Source of the DNA: Flammeovirgaceae bacterium UBA2786
GTDB lineage: Bacteria > Bacteroidota > Bacteroidia > Cytophagales > Cyclobacteriaceae
Direction of reading: 5' to 3'
DNA: 64,000 nucleotides
Assembly: GCA_002352225.1 (NCBI GenBank)
Contig: DEIA01000032.1
Coordinates: 109,886 to 173,885, forward strand
Of the stretch, positions 1 to 8,700 are shown one piece after another. Each line of letters begins with the position of its first letter. Within the stretch, counting starts at the first letter, position 1. The translations under genes and the position numbers were made by a program. The notes below the pieces were generated by a model. The model did no database searches. It had not been told where the DNA came from and saw nothing but the letters and a program-made list of their open reading frames with translations.

Positions 1-267
1 CGAATTTTTATTTCGCCTAATTTACCTGATGCCTGGAATGAAGCGGTTCTGGAGAATGTGAAGGTGGGTAACAATACCATTAACCTTAAAATTGTACGCA
101 GCGCAGAGTATATTGAATACCAGATTCAACAGACTAAGCCCGAATGGCAGGTGTTGATTGATGTAAGCGGAGCGAAGAAGATAAGTGTTAATCAGGAAGT
201 AGTGAGCAATAATACCAGGACACTATCGCTTATTGGCGAACGCAACATAATTCAGATTACCAGATAG
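1..267 (+). CDS. C-terminal end of a glycoside hydrolase (debranching-enzyme / GH63-like), truncated by the window edge
   Basis: Frame 1 is open from the first base to a TAG at 265-267, giving 88 residues without a believable start, so this is the 3' end of a longer gene. It opens with a PNLPDAWNEAVLENVKVG stretch, followed by short beta-strand-like segments. The P-x-LP-x-W ... V-x-G pattern resembles the C-terminal beta-sandwich of bacterial amylo-alpha-1,6-glucosidase-like hydrolases with an (alpha/alpha)6 barrel. The catalytic part lies outside the window, so substrate and family number cannot be given. The gene is convergent with pgk, and a 129-bp mobile element lies between them. Confidence 0.5.
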   Translation, partial: RIFISPNLPDAWNEAVLENVKVGNNTINLKIVRSAEYIEYQIQQTKPEWQVLIDVSGAKKISVNQEVVSNNTRTLSLIGERNIIQITR

Positions 268-296
268 TATAAATGAATGTATAGAGGTCTGAAAAA

Positions 297-437
297 AAAG
301 AAGAGGCTGTCTCAAAAGTCATTCTGTCATCGCGGATTTGTTCCGCGATCTCGATTTCGTGGTACTAAACGAGATTCCGGCACAAGGCCGGAATGACATT
401 CCAATCTTAATTTGACTTTTGAGACAGCCTCTTCTTT
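297..437. mobile_element. 129-bp MITE-like element, copy 1 (core 303-431)
   Basis: The core 303-431 is bounded by perfect 19-bp terminal inverted repeats reading GAGGCTGTCTCAAAAGTCA inward. Here the pairing extends by 6 bp on each side (297-321 against 413-437). The interior holds two 8-bp-stem palindromes, ATCGCGGA/TCCGCGAT and ATTCCGGC/GCCGGAAT. There is no coding capacity. The core is identical over all 129 bases to the reverse complement of 57962-58090. It lies between two convergent genes, and its A- and T-rich flanks could let it act as a bidirectional terminator. The ends look like those of IS1182-type elements, which is inference; no transposase is present in the window. Confidence 0.8.
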
Positions 438-460
438 CTTTGAAAATGAGTAGTTGGTTT

Positions 461-1645
461 TTATTCTAATGCTTTAACCCCTGGCAATACTTTTCCTTCA
501 AAGTATTCCAGCAATGCACCACCACCGGTAGACACATAGCTTACCTTTTCTTCAAAGCCAAACTGTGCTACGGCTGCAGCCGAATCGCCCCCACCAATTA
601 ATGAAAACGCACCTTTGCCAGTTGCCCGTACAACGGCTTCGGCTATGGATTTTGTGCCTTGTTCGAACTTCTTCATTTCAAACACACCCATTGGCCCATT
701 CCATAAAATAGTCTTCGAGTTTTCAACCACTTTACTAAACACGGCAATAGCTTGGGGTCCAATATCCAGTCCCATCCAACCTGCGGGTATTGCATTGTTG
801 GTAGCGGCTTGTGTATTGGCATTGGCATCAAATTTATCAGCAATAACAGAGTCAATGGGTAAGTGTAACTCAACACCTTTTGCTTTTGCTTTTTGAATCA
901 ATTCTTTGGCTAGCTCGAGTTTATCTTCTTCTACCAGCGAGTTACCAATGTTTCCACCCAACGCTTTGAAGAAGGTGTAGGCCATGCCTCCACCAATAAT
1001 CAGGTGGCTTACTTTGTCTAATAATTTTTCAATAATTAAAATCTTGTCGGATATCTTAGCGCCACCCATAATGGCAGTAAATGGTTTGGCAGCATTCTCC
1101 AGCACTTTTTTAGCGTTGTCTAACTCAGCAGTCATAACAAACCCGGCACATTTGGTTTGAAAGAACTGGGCTACAATGGTGGTTGAAGCATGAGCGCGGT
1201 GTGCGGTACCAAAGGCATCGTTTACATAAATATCGCCATGTTTGGAAAGTTTTTCGGCAAAGGCTACATCGCCTTTTTCTTCCTGTTTGTAGAAGCGCAG
1301 GTTTTCGAGCAAGAGTACTTCGCCTGGCTTTAAATCAGCTGAGAGTTTATAAGCCTCATCTCCAATGCAGTCGTTTGCAAATTTCACTTTTACACCCAGC
1401 AATGCTTCAGTAGTTTTAAGGGTATGCTTTAAGGAGTATTTTTCATCAGGTCCTTCTTTAGGTCGGCCCAGGTGGCTCATCAATACACAACTGCCGCCAT
1501 CAGCCAGAATTTTTTTTAGGGTAGGGATGGTGGCGCGTATTCGGTTATCATCTGTTACTTCAAACGATTTATCTAAGGGTACATTAAAATCTACGCGGAT
1601 AAGGGCGCGCTTGCCTTTAAAATTAATGTCGGTAACAGTTTTCAT
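461..1645 (-). CDS. pgk: Phosphoglycerate kinase
   Basis: This 394-residue cytosolic glycolytic enzyme interconverts 1,3-bisphosphoglycerate + ADP and 3-phosphoglycerate + ATP. The length is standard for bacteria. Visible signatures are RVDFNVPL near residue 18, SHLGRPK near 58 (substrate-binding basic patch), GGAKISDK in the hinge region, NGPMGVFE (nucleotide binding) and the C-terminal GGGDSAAA loop. The ATG at 1645 gives the canonical N-terminus. It is transcribed leftward, convergent with the truncated hydrolase, and a second glycolytic gene (pfkA) lies 700 bp upstream on the same strand. The 197-bp gap before the SRPBCC gene suggests its own promoter, but I see no good match to the Bacteroidota consensus there. 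Confidence 0.97.
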   Translation of the reverse strand: MKTVTDINFKGKRALIRVDFNVPLDKSFEVTDDNRIRATIPTLKKILADGGSCVLMSHLGRPKEGPDEKYSLKHTLKTTEALLGVKVKFANDCIGDEAYKLSADLKPGEVLLLENLRFYKQEEKGDVAFAEKLSKHGDIYVNDAFGTAHRAHASTTIVAQFFQTKCAGFVMTAELDNAKKVLENAAKPFTAIMGGAKISDKILIIEKLLDKVSHLIIGGGMAYTFFKALGGNIGNSLVEEDKLELAKELIQKAKAKGVELHLPIDSVIADKFDANANTQAATNNAIPAGWMGLDIGPQAIAVFSKVVENSKTILWNGPMGVFEMKKFEQGTKSIAEAVVRATGKGAFSLIGGGDSAAAVAQFGFEEKVSYVSTGGGALLEYFEGKVLPGVKALE

Positions 1646-1841
1646 AACAAATGGTTTAGAGCATGATTTTTAGAGGCGGCAAGGTAAGAAAAAGAGATTA
1701 AGGCGCCTCATCCTCTAAAACCAGAAGAATGCATTTTTGCACTACACTCTCATTTTGGAGATTGAAGGCTGGTGTAGGTTGAACGCTTCCGTTGGAGCCT
1801 TACGTTTAGATAAGAGATGATTGTAAATAAATAGCTGCGGC

Positions 1842-2342
1842 TTAAATTAGGTTGGGCTGCCATCTGTCTTTAGAAAGCACCCTTTGCCAGTCATCGCCCT
1901 CTGCATACTTTTTTATAACAGCGTTACGCTGAGTAAGCAATCGTGTTAAGTAATTTTTCAATACCAACGAATCGGTTAGTTCACCTACCAGTCCAAGGGG
2001 TGATTGAAAATAAAAATGATCGATCATGATAGTACAATTTTCCTCGCTGTAGAAGAAATGATCGTGCACCATTGCGCTAAAAGGTCCACGCACCATCTTG
2101 TCCGTAAAAGAGAAGGGCCTCGTAAATTTTGTAATGGCCGATTGTAACGTAAACCGGATGCCGAAGTGTGTGGCTTTCCAGGTAACGGTATCATTTAATT
2201 TCATTAAACCGGTTTCAACGCCTCCGGCAATTTCTTCGCGCGCATGTTGCATAGAGAGTTTATGCAGATCAACACTCCGCGCTAAATCAAAGCATCGATC
2301 AATAGGTGCTTTAATGGAGGTAGAAAGTTTAATTTTTGTCAT
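1842..2342 (-). CDS. SRPBCC-family protein (START-like ligand-binding fold)
   Basis: A 166-residue soluble protein without a signal peptide. The N-terminal pattern (KLSTSIKAPIDRCFDLARSVDLH) is the usual first strand and helix of SRPBCC/polyketide-cyclase-like proteins. The central MVHDHFFY and C-terminal LVLKNYLTRLL segments match the subgroup often labelled cell-division inhibitor or COG4276-like. The real ligand and function are unknown. It starts 5 bases after the pfkA stop, so the two are almost certainly co-transcribed. No catalytic residues can be named. Confidence 0.75.
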   Translation of the reverse strand: MTKIKLSTSIKAPIDRCFDLARSVDLHKLSMQHAREEIAGGVETGLMKLNDTVTWKATHFGIRFTLQSAITKFTRPFSFTDKMVRGPFSAMVHDHFFYSEENCTIMIDHFYFQSPLGLVGELTDSLVLKNYLTRLLTQRNAVIKKYAEGDDWQRVLSKDRWQPNLI

Positions 2343-2347
2343 ACCAG

Positions 2348-3454
2348 TTAATCTCCAAAACTTATTCCTAACCCTTTGGCTGATTTAACAAGGTACGAAT
2401 TCTGGCTTAAGAAATTATATTCGGCCGTTGCCTCTTCCAGGCTTACCGATGTAACAGTGTTATTTTTGAATGCAACCATACGCCCAAACTCTTTGTTGAG
2501 GACAAGTTCAAAGGCTTTTACACCAAACAAAGAGGCCAGTACACGATCAAATGCAGTTGGTGTTCCTCCGCGCTGCACATGTCCCAAAACGGTTTCGCGA
2601 ATTTCAGCCTTGCAGCCGGCATCTTTAAGTTGTTTCGAAAGTTGGTATGCTACGCCACCCAGGCGTACATGCTCCGAACCTTTTTCACCAGCCGATGATG
2701 TAATAGACCCAGCTTTCGGTTTGGCTCCCTCGGCAATTACAATATTTACAAACCCTCTTCCTTTTTTATAGCGGGCTTCAATTTTCTTGGCCAGTTTATT
2801 TATATCATAGGGAATTTCGGGGATAAGACAAATTTCGGCACCACCGGCAATAGCGGTGTGTAAGGCAATCCAACCGGCATCGCGCCCCATTACTTCCATA
2901 ATCATTACCCGATGATGACTTTCTGCTGTAGTAACCAGCTTATCAAAACTATCGGTTGCAATCTGTACGGCTGTTTGAAACCCAAATGTTACGTCCGTGG
3001 CGGATAGATCATTATCAATGGTTTTAGGAACACCAACCATTGGCAATCCTTTGTCAAAAAGTGTTTTCGAAATTTTTTGAGAACCATCACCCCCAATATT
3101 TATAATGGCATCAAAGTTTAAGGCCTTTAATTTCTTAACCAGTTCATCCGACCGATCAAAGAATTTTGTAGTGCCATCGGGTTGCACAACCGGAAATTTT
3201 ATTGGGTTTGCTTTGTTAGTAGTCTTCAGAATAGTACCACCCTTTACGTGAATGCCCGCTGTTTTCCGGGTGGTTAATTTTATAATTTCCTGAGGCTCAT
3301 TCAACACGCCATTAAAGGCCTCAATGCTGCCATATACTTCCCAGGGTTCGCCTTGTGTGCTTTCTTTTCGGGCACGTTTACATACCCCGCGAATAACTGC
3401 GTTAAGCCCGGGGGCATCTCCACCTCCTGTAAGGACAAGAATTTTTTTGCTCAT
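2348..3454 (-). CDS. pfkA: 6-phosphofructokinase, Gly/Lys mixed-signature type
   Basis: A 368-residue enzyme that phosphorylates fructose 6-phosphate to fructose 1,6-bisphosphate. Motifs are TGGGDAPGLNAV at 9-20, GGDGSQ at 121-126, PKTIDND at 143-149 (catalytic aspartate in TIDND) and MGRDAGWIA. The residue equivalent to E. coli Gly104 is Gly124, the ATP-type residue. The position equivalent to E. coli Gly124 is Lys144, which is typical of PPi-dependent and plant ATP-dependent enzymes. This Gly/Lys pairing is usually ATP-dependent, but the donor cannot be fixed from sequence. It is somewhat longer than the 320-residue E. coli enzyme. The SRPBCC gene follows 5 bases downstream. Confidence 0.92.
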   Translation of the reverse strand: MSKKILVLTGGGDAPGLNAVIRGVCKRARKESTQGEPWEVYGSIEAFNGVLNEPQEIIKLTTRKTAGIHVKGGTILKTTNKANPIKFPVVQPDGTTKFFDRSDELVKKLKALNFDAIINIGGDGSQKISKTLFDKGLPMVGVPKTIDNDLSATDVTFGFQTAVQIATDSFDKLVTTAESHHRVMIMEVMGRDAGWIALHTAIAGGAEICLIPEIPYDINKLAKKIEARYKKGRGFVNIVIAEGAKPKAGSITSSAGEKGSEHVRLGGVAYQLSKQLKDAGCKAEIRETVLGHVQRGGTPTAFDRVLASLFGVKAFELVLNKEFGRMVAFKNNTVTSVSLEEATAEYNFLSQNSYLVKSAKGLGISFGD

Positions 3455-3550
3455 AGATTGTAAGATTTCGAAATCAATGCATCATACCTGAATTAGATGA
3501 CATCAGGTGTATACAAGTAATGGAAATATTTTTGCTGATACAAATTTATT

Positions 3551-4498
3551 TTAATGGGCAGCTCTGCGTAAACGATCATTAATAGCACGGCCAAGCCCTG
3601 TTTCCGGAACAAGTTCTGCCAGAATAATTTCAACATCTGTTTTGTCTAATTGGCGCAAAGCAGCAAACAGATGTTGTGCAGCTTCTTCAAGATTTCCGGA
3701 AGGAGAGAGAATAACCTGTTTAACATCCGAAATACCAGGTAATTGATTTTGAAATACAATAGTTCCGGCCTTTAGATAGGAGTGTGCCAGAAGTTGTTCT
3801 CGTGTGCCCAGCAGAATTTTCTTGCGGGGGGCGTAATGGCTTTGTAGCTGGCCCGGTGCGTGTGGGTTTGAGGAAGAATTAAGTTGTACATGAAGGAGCC
3901 CGGTAATAGGTTCCAGTGCTTCCAGGGTAAGGCCGCCTAACCGATATACAGTTGGTGTGTTTTCAAAACCTAATATGGTAGACTCAATACCTACCCGGCA
4001 TTCGCCACCATCAAGTATGTATGAAACTTTATCGCCCAGTTGCTCATTTACATGTTGTGGTGTGGTGGGGCTTACGTATCCGAATGGGTTAGCACTTGGT
4101 GCGGCCAAAGGGAAGGGCAGGTTTTTTAACAACTCCAAAGTAAGGGTATGATCCGGACAACGTAACCCCACGGTATTTAAACCGGAAGTAACCAGGTCGG
4201 GTACAATTTCTTTTTTAGGAAGTAACACCGTGAGCGGTCCGGGCCAGAATTTTTGAGTGAGTGTCTTGACTATATCGGGAATTGATTCAACTAACGTTTC
4301 GGCTTGTGCGAGGCCAGAGACATGCACGATAAGCGGATCGAAGTGCGGACGGTTTTTGGCTTTGAAAATTTCCAGCACGGCTTTTTCATTCAAAGCGTTG
4401 GCAGCAAGACCATATACGGTTTCGGTAGGAATGGCCACCAAATGTCCATCCAGTAAAAGTTGTTGCGCTCGGGTTATATCTTTGCCTATGTCAGCCAT
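3551..4498 (-). CDS. tsaC: L-threonylcarbamoyladenylate synthase (Sua5 / YwlC type)
   Basis: The enzyme condenses threonine, bicarbonate and ATP to threonylcarbamoyl-AMP, the first step of the t6A37 modification of ANN-decoding tRNAs. The YrdC domain fills the first 200 residues, with the IPTETVYGLAANA strand near 23-35, the basic K-x-R patch KNR at 48-50 and SAN-x-FG in the nucleotide site. A further 100 residues form the Sua5 extension with an HAPGQLQSHYAP linker, so this is the long Sua5 architecture and not short TsaC. The symbol follows enzyme function. The upstream sequence TACCTTAT lies 3 bases before the ATG and may be a degenerate leaderless promoter. Confidence 0.93.
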   Translation of the reverse strand: MADIGKDITRAQQLLLDGHLVAIPTETVYGLAANALNEKAVLEIFKAKNRPHFDPLIVHVSGLAQAETLVESIPDIVKTLTQKFWPGPLTVLLPKKEIVPDLVTSGLNTVGLRCPDHTLTLELLKNLPFPLAAPSANPFGYVSPTTPQHVNEQLGDKVSYILDGGECRVGIESTILGFENTPTVYRLGGLTLEALEPITGLLHVQLNSSSNPHAPGQLQSHYAPRKKILLGTREQLLAHSYLKAGTIVFQNQLPGISDVKQVILSPSGNLEEAAQHLFAALRQLDKTDVEIILAELVPETGLGRAINDRLRRAAH

Positions 4499-4525
4499 TT
4501 TATAAGGTAACGCCTAAGGAGTTTT

Positions 4526-4591
4526 CCACAAAGACACCCGGGCACGAAGAAATGATCTATTAAAAAAAGTAGTGCCTTTGTGTCTTCGTGG
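4526..4591. repeat. Imperfect inverted repeat in an intergenic region
   Basis: CCACAAAGACAC plus GGCACGAAG at the left faces GTGCCTTTGTGTCTTCGTGG at the right. The right arm reversed reads CCACGAAGACACAAAGGCAC, so the arms pair over most of their length with mismatches. It lies between tsaC and the small membrane gene and could form a terminator-like structure or be a decayed palindromic repeat. No second copy was noticed in the window. Confidence 0.4.
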
Positions 4592-4679
4592 CATTCATGG
4601 TAAGTCTTATCTAAATACAAAACTAAAATTTATTTGTCACGAAACCCTAAACGCAGTAAGTTGCAGTAAAAGGAAAGCT

Positions 4680-4841
4680 ATGAGTAATAAAACCCGTTCA
4701 ATCTTAAAGGCAATAGCTGTATTATTGGTGTTGCTGGCTGTTTTGATGGAATTACAGATCATCATTATCCCTGCTATAGTGGCATACAAATTCTGGATTG
4801 TGGTGATTGCATTTGCCGTAATGCTAATCAGTACGAAGTAG
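4680..4841 (+). CDS. Small two-helix membrane protein (53 residues), unknown function
   Basis: A 53-residue protein: a short basic N-terminus (MSNKTRSILK), a first hydrophobic helix of about 20 residues, a short break and a second helix ending in LISTK. The reading frame stays open upstream to 4572, but that part is hydrophilic, cysteine-rich and overlaps the intergenic repeat. I therefore chose the internal ATG at 4680, which has AAAGGAAAG just upstream, an unusual purine-rich element for this genome. The stop overlaps the end of the convergent Nudix gene by 18 bases. Nothing indicates its role. Confidence 0.55.
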   Translation: MSNKTRSILKAIAVLLVLLAVLMELQIIIIPAIVAYKFWIVVIAFAVMLISTK

Positions 4842-5369
4842 TTTGGCTTTCATCCGCATTACAGATTGTTCGGTGGTGTAGTGCTCCAGTTGACTAAGGG
4901 CAATCCACTTTACATCGTGCGATTCTTCACTTACTATAACTTTTTCATCGCGCGAAGCCTCCATTAAAAAACGGATATCGTAATGGAAATGAGCCGGAAA
5001 GTCTTTTCGTTCGGGTATTAAATGAATATCTACATCAAATGGGAATTCATTTACCAGTTTAAAATTCTTTAAACCGGTTTCTTCTTCTGCTTCGCGCAAG
5101 GCTACGCGTAATACATTTTCATCGCCATCGGCATGGCCGCCTGGTTGCAGCCAGCGGTTTAACTTGGCATGATGGACCAGCAAAACATAGTCGCGTTGAG
5201 GGGTTGTTATCCAGGCTGATCCCGTAATGTGCCCCGGTAAATGAGTTCGTTCAAAACAGGCTGGGGCCTCCAGTAACTTTAAAAAGTCTGCGATAAAGGG
5301 AACCTCTTCGGTATAAATGCTTTTGTATTCGGAGAAAAACCGAGAAAGGTCAGCACGGGTTTGTGCCAT
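4824..5369 (-). CDS. Nudix hydrolase
   Basis: A 181-residue soluble protein with a perfect Nudix box, G-x5-E-x7-REAEEETGL, at residues 78-100. It supplies the glutamates that bind the metal for hydrolysis of a nucleoside-diphosphate-linked substrate. The N-terminal 50 residues are helical and family-specific. The substrate cannot be read from sequence. Family members of this layout are often annotated as NUDIX or ADP-ribose-pyrophosphatase-like. Its start lies one base after the stop of the exported protein upstream, so the two form an operon. Confidence 0.9.
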   Translation of the reverse strand: MAQTRADLSRFFSEYKSIYTEEVPFIADFLKLLEAPACFERTHLPGHITGSAWITTPQRDYVLLVHHAKLNRWLQPGGHADGDENVLRVALREAEEETGLKNFKLVNEFPFDVDIHLIPERKDFPAHFHYDIRFLMEASRDEKVIVSEESHDVKWIALSQLEHYTTEQSVMRMKAKLLRTD

Positions 5370-5370
5370 G

Positions 5371-5724
5371 CTATTGAATTACAATCGTAACCTTATTAAA
5401 TTTTCCTTCTTCCAGTTTGCCGATTACCTCGCCACCTCCCGAATTATCCTTGTCATCCTTACGCACAATAACGTAATAGGAAAGGGCCTCCATCTTTTTC
5501 AGTTTTACCAGACCTTTTGCATCCGAAGTGCCCTCCATAACCACGTTTTGTTCTTTCAGGTAATCCTGTTCCGATTTAAAAAGTTTTACTTCGGCACCTT
5601 CTATCGTGTTACCGGTTTCATCGCGAACGGTAATAGTTAAAGAGGTGTTGAATAATTGCGCAGAGGCATCGGTAAATACAAATGCTAATATTAGAATGGC
5701 ACTTAATAAAAAGACTTTTTTCAT
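5371..5724 (-). CDS. Exported single-domain protein with a carboxypeptidase-regulatory/CnaB-like fold
   Basis: A 117-residue protein. The ATG at 5724 is preferred to an upstream one at 5757 because it begins a clean signal peptide (MKKVFLLSAILILAFVFTDASAQ). The mature part (LTITVRDETGNTIEGAEVKLF ... TSDAKGLVKLKKM) is the usual beta-sandwich of CarboxypepD_reg-like domains, here without any enzyme attached. It is likely periplasmic or outer-membrane associated. The function is unknown. It is the first gene of a two-gene unit with the Nudix gene. Confidence 0.7.
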   Translation of the reverse strand: MKKVFLLSAILILAFVFTDASAQLFNTSLTITVRDETGNTIEGAEVKLFKSEQDYLKEQNVVMEGTSDAKGLVKLKKMEALSYYVIVRKDDKDNSGGGEVIGKLEEGKFNKVTIVIQ

Positions 5725-5793
5725 GATACAGGAATTTGTGAATACATAGTTACACAAACCAGTTTAAAAAGGAAAGTTTGAAATAAGAATGAG

Positions 5794-8700
5794 TTACCGA
5801 ATCAGCACAACCCCGCCTCTTTGTTCCTGCAAGCCCTTATCGGGTCTGAAAGAGCTTTCGTACTTAAATACGTAGGCATACGTGCCACCCGGTAGCGGCT
5901 GGCCTGCATTGTTGTTATACCCCCCATTCCATTTAAAATTCTTGTCCTTCGATTCGAACACCAGCTCACCCCAGCGGTTGTAAATTAACACCTGAAAATT
6001 ATCGGTAATGAAGAAGGTGTAAGCAAAGAAATCTTTGTTATCATTTACGCCACTGGTGGGGCGAAAAGCATTAGGGGCTACAATTTTTGGAATACAATCG
6101 TTAATCACTTCCGTGCGATCGCGTGCAACACATCCAAACGAGTTGGTAATATCCACATCGTAAAAGCCTTCGCTATCGGCTGTAAATACTCTATCGGTAT
6201 AGGAGAGGCTCAGTTCATTCTTAAACCAATCGTAGGTAATAAAATTACCAGGGTCAAGGTCCACAGTGGATGTTGCGGGGTCGTTATTATCAGGATCATT
6301 GCAGATAACAACACGATCGGGCAGGTTACCCTGTGGTAATGGCGATTTGATTACCTGTATCTGAGCCGGAGTCATGCATCCATTCTTGCTAATCTCTACC
6401 CGATAAATGCCAGCTGCAGTTTGATTAATGCTGGATGTGTTTGCTCCACCTATCAGGGTGTTGTTCAAAAACCATACATAGGTTTCGCCAGTTGTATTGG
6501 TAGTAGCAGTAAGGGTGAAAGGTTGATTATCGTCACAGGCCGGGGTACCGGTTAACCCTGCGGTAATTAATCCTGTAATAGAAACGGTTTGAGTAGCAGA
6601 ACGTACAATACATCCGTTTACAGTGTTTACTATTTCCACCACATACGAATCGCCATCATCGGCAAATGAAAGGCTTATAGATTGACCCAATGCAGTTGGT
6701 GTAACACTTCCATTGGCAAACCAGCGGTATGTGAAACTACCCGAAGGTTGTGCAGTTAAAATTACCTGATCGGCACAGGCATCGGTTTGCGTAAAAGTGG
6801 GGATTATGGTTGAAGGAACATCAATTGTAATATTTTGTGTAGCCGGGCAACCGCCAGGGCCCGATCCGGTAACGGTAAAAGTAACTACACCTGCACCGGG
6901 TAATAACTGAATGGTTGCACCCGTAGTTGGGCCAACAATACTGCCGGGCACATTAGTAGACCAGGTGTATGAAGTGGTTCCCGATGCGGTAAGCGATGGT
7001 GTGGCATCGCACAGGTCGCTTGCATCTACTGTAAAGGTTACAGGTGGGTTAGGTGTAACTGCAATATTTTGCGTGTCGATACAACCACCTGCATCTTCTA
7101 CTTCCAGTATGTAATTACCTGCTGGTAAAGTTGGGGCAATGGTTGTTGTTACAAATGGCGAAAGGGAAGGTAATGAAGGACCAAATACCTGTCCTGTTCC
7201 GGAATCCGTAAGCGTAAACTGATAGGGGCCTGTTCCACCTGCTACTGTTATGGAATAGGCTACAATACATGGATCGGTTACAACGGGTGTTATGGTTAAG
7301 GCAACATCATTCAAGGCAAAAGAACTCGATAATGTACACCCTGAAATCTGGTCTGTAACAATAGCTGAGAATGTTCCTGCGCTTTGTCCGGTAATTGGGC
7401 CAACGGTTGAAGGGGCAATTTGATCAATTCCTTGTTGATTGAAACTATTTGGTCCGGTTAAAAAGTAAGAGTAGGGTCCTCCTGTTGGAACAGAAGGGTT
7501 TAGCTGTAAGGAAATGGTACCATCGGGTACACCGCACGAGGTTGGATTGGTGCCCGAAAACACAAATGCAGGAGATACATTTATGGTAAACACTTTATCT
7601 TCAACAGTGAAGCACGTGGTGAATGGATCGGTAACGGTTACTTCGTAAGTAAATACTCCTGGTGTAGTTACATCTACGCCTTGTACCTGTGTAGTGCTGG
7701 CATTTACTCCATTGATAGTCCACTGGTAAGTAGCACCGGGATTTAATGCGTCTAAGGTTGGGGTAGCATTGTCTTCGCATATGGTAAGGTCGGGCCCAAG
7801 ATCAACCTGCGGTCGGTTATCGGCTACAATACTTTGTGCGGTAGAAGTACAGCCATTTATACTGGTATTAATTACAGAAATAAATGCCGGATTATTGATG
7901 GTAACAGTTTGTGTAGTTTCCCCGTTCGACCACAAATGTGTAATACCCGGGGTGTTTGGAATGTTGGCATCTAAAATTACCGATCCGGTGCATAAAGCAA
8001 TGGCACCAGGAATAGAAGGTGCTGCTGGCGGATCAAAGATTTCTACTTGTTGAACAAGGGTTGTATCTAATCCGCAACGATTGGTGAGGCGCATGGAAAC
8101 GGTGTAAACACCGGCTGCAGCATATAAGTGAGCTGGCGAAGATTCTGTACTGTTGTTACCATCACCAAACGACCACATAAAATTATCAATCGGATCAGTA
8201 GCGGTTCCGGTAAAGCGTGTAGAATCACCAACACAAACTCCCGCAAAACTGAACCCTGGTCCGCCAAAGGCATTTGCCTGAAACTGAATAAAGTTCGGTA
8301 ATCCTAACCGGCTGTTGGTTCCACCTAATAACGTAAACCCCGATGGATTGAAAACGGAAAGTTGTGTGGTGTCTTCATTTGCCTGAATAGTACCCAATAC
8401 GCTGCTTCCGTTAATGGCTACATAAAGTTGATTGTCGGGTGCCCGTTGAATTGCACCAAGCTCTAAGTTTTGATTTATACGCTGACGGAAGAATGGGCGA
8501 TTTAACGAATCCAGAAAGTATTCAAAAATCTGAGAAGGAGTTGGCGAGCCTTTTACGGTTGCAAAAACTTTATTGCCACCTGGCGAAAACTCTATACCAT
8601 AAACTTGCCCGTTGGGTTCGTTCAGGTTGATCTGCCGGAAATTATCCAGCCTGCCGGTAAGATCATTTAGTGTAAACAATTCTATCAGGTTACTTGTGCC

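Noticed and set aside
3484..3512. Inverted repeat between tsaC and pfkA as a terminator
   Set aside because: Only 6-8 bp pair, with a long loop and no T-run.
5543..6262. Large shadow reading frames inside coding regions, for example opposite rpsA and within the giant surface gene
   Set aside because: They lie antisense or out of frame to clearly identified genes and show no domain or signal features.
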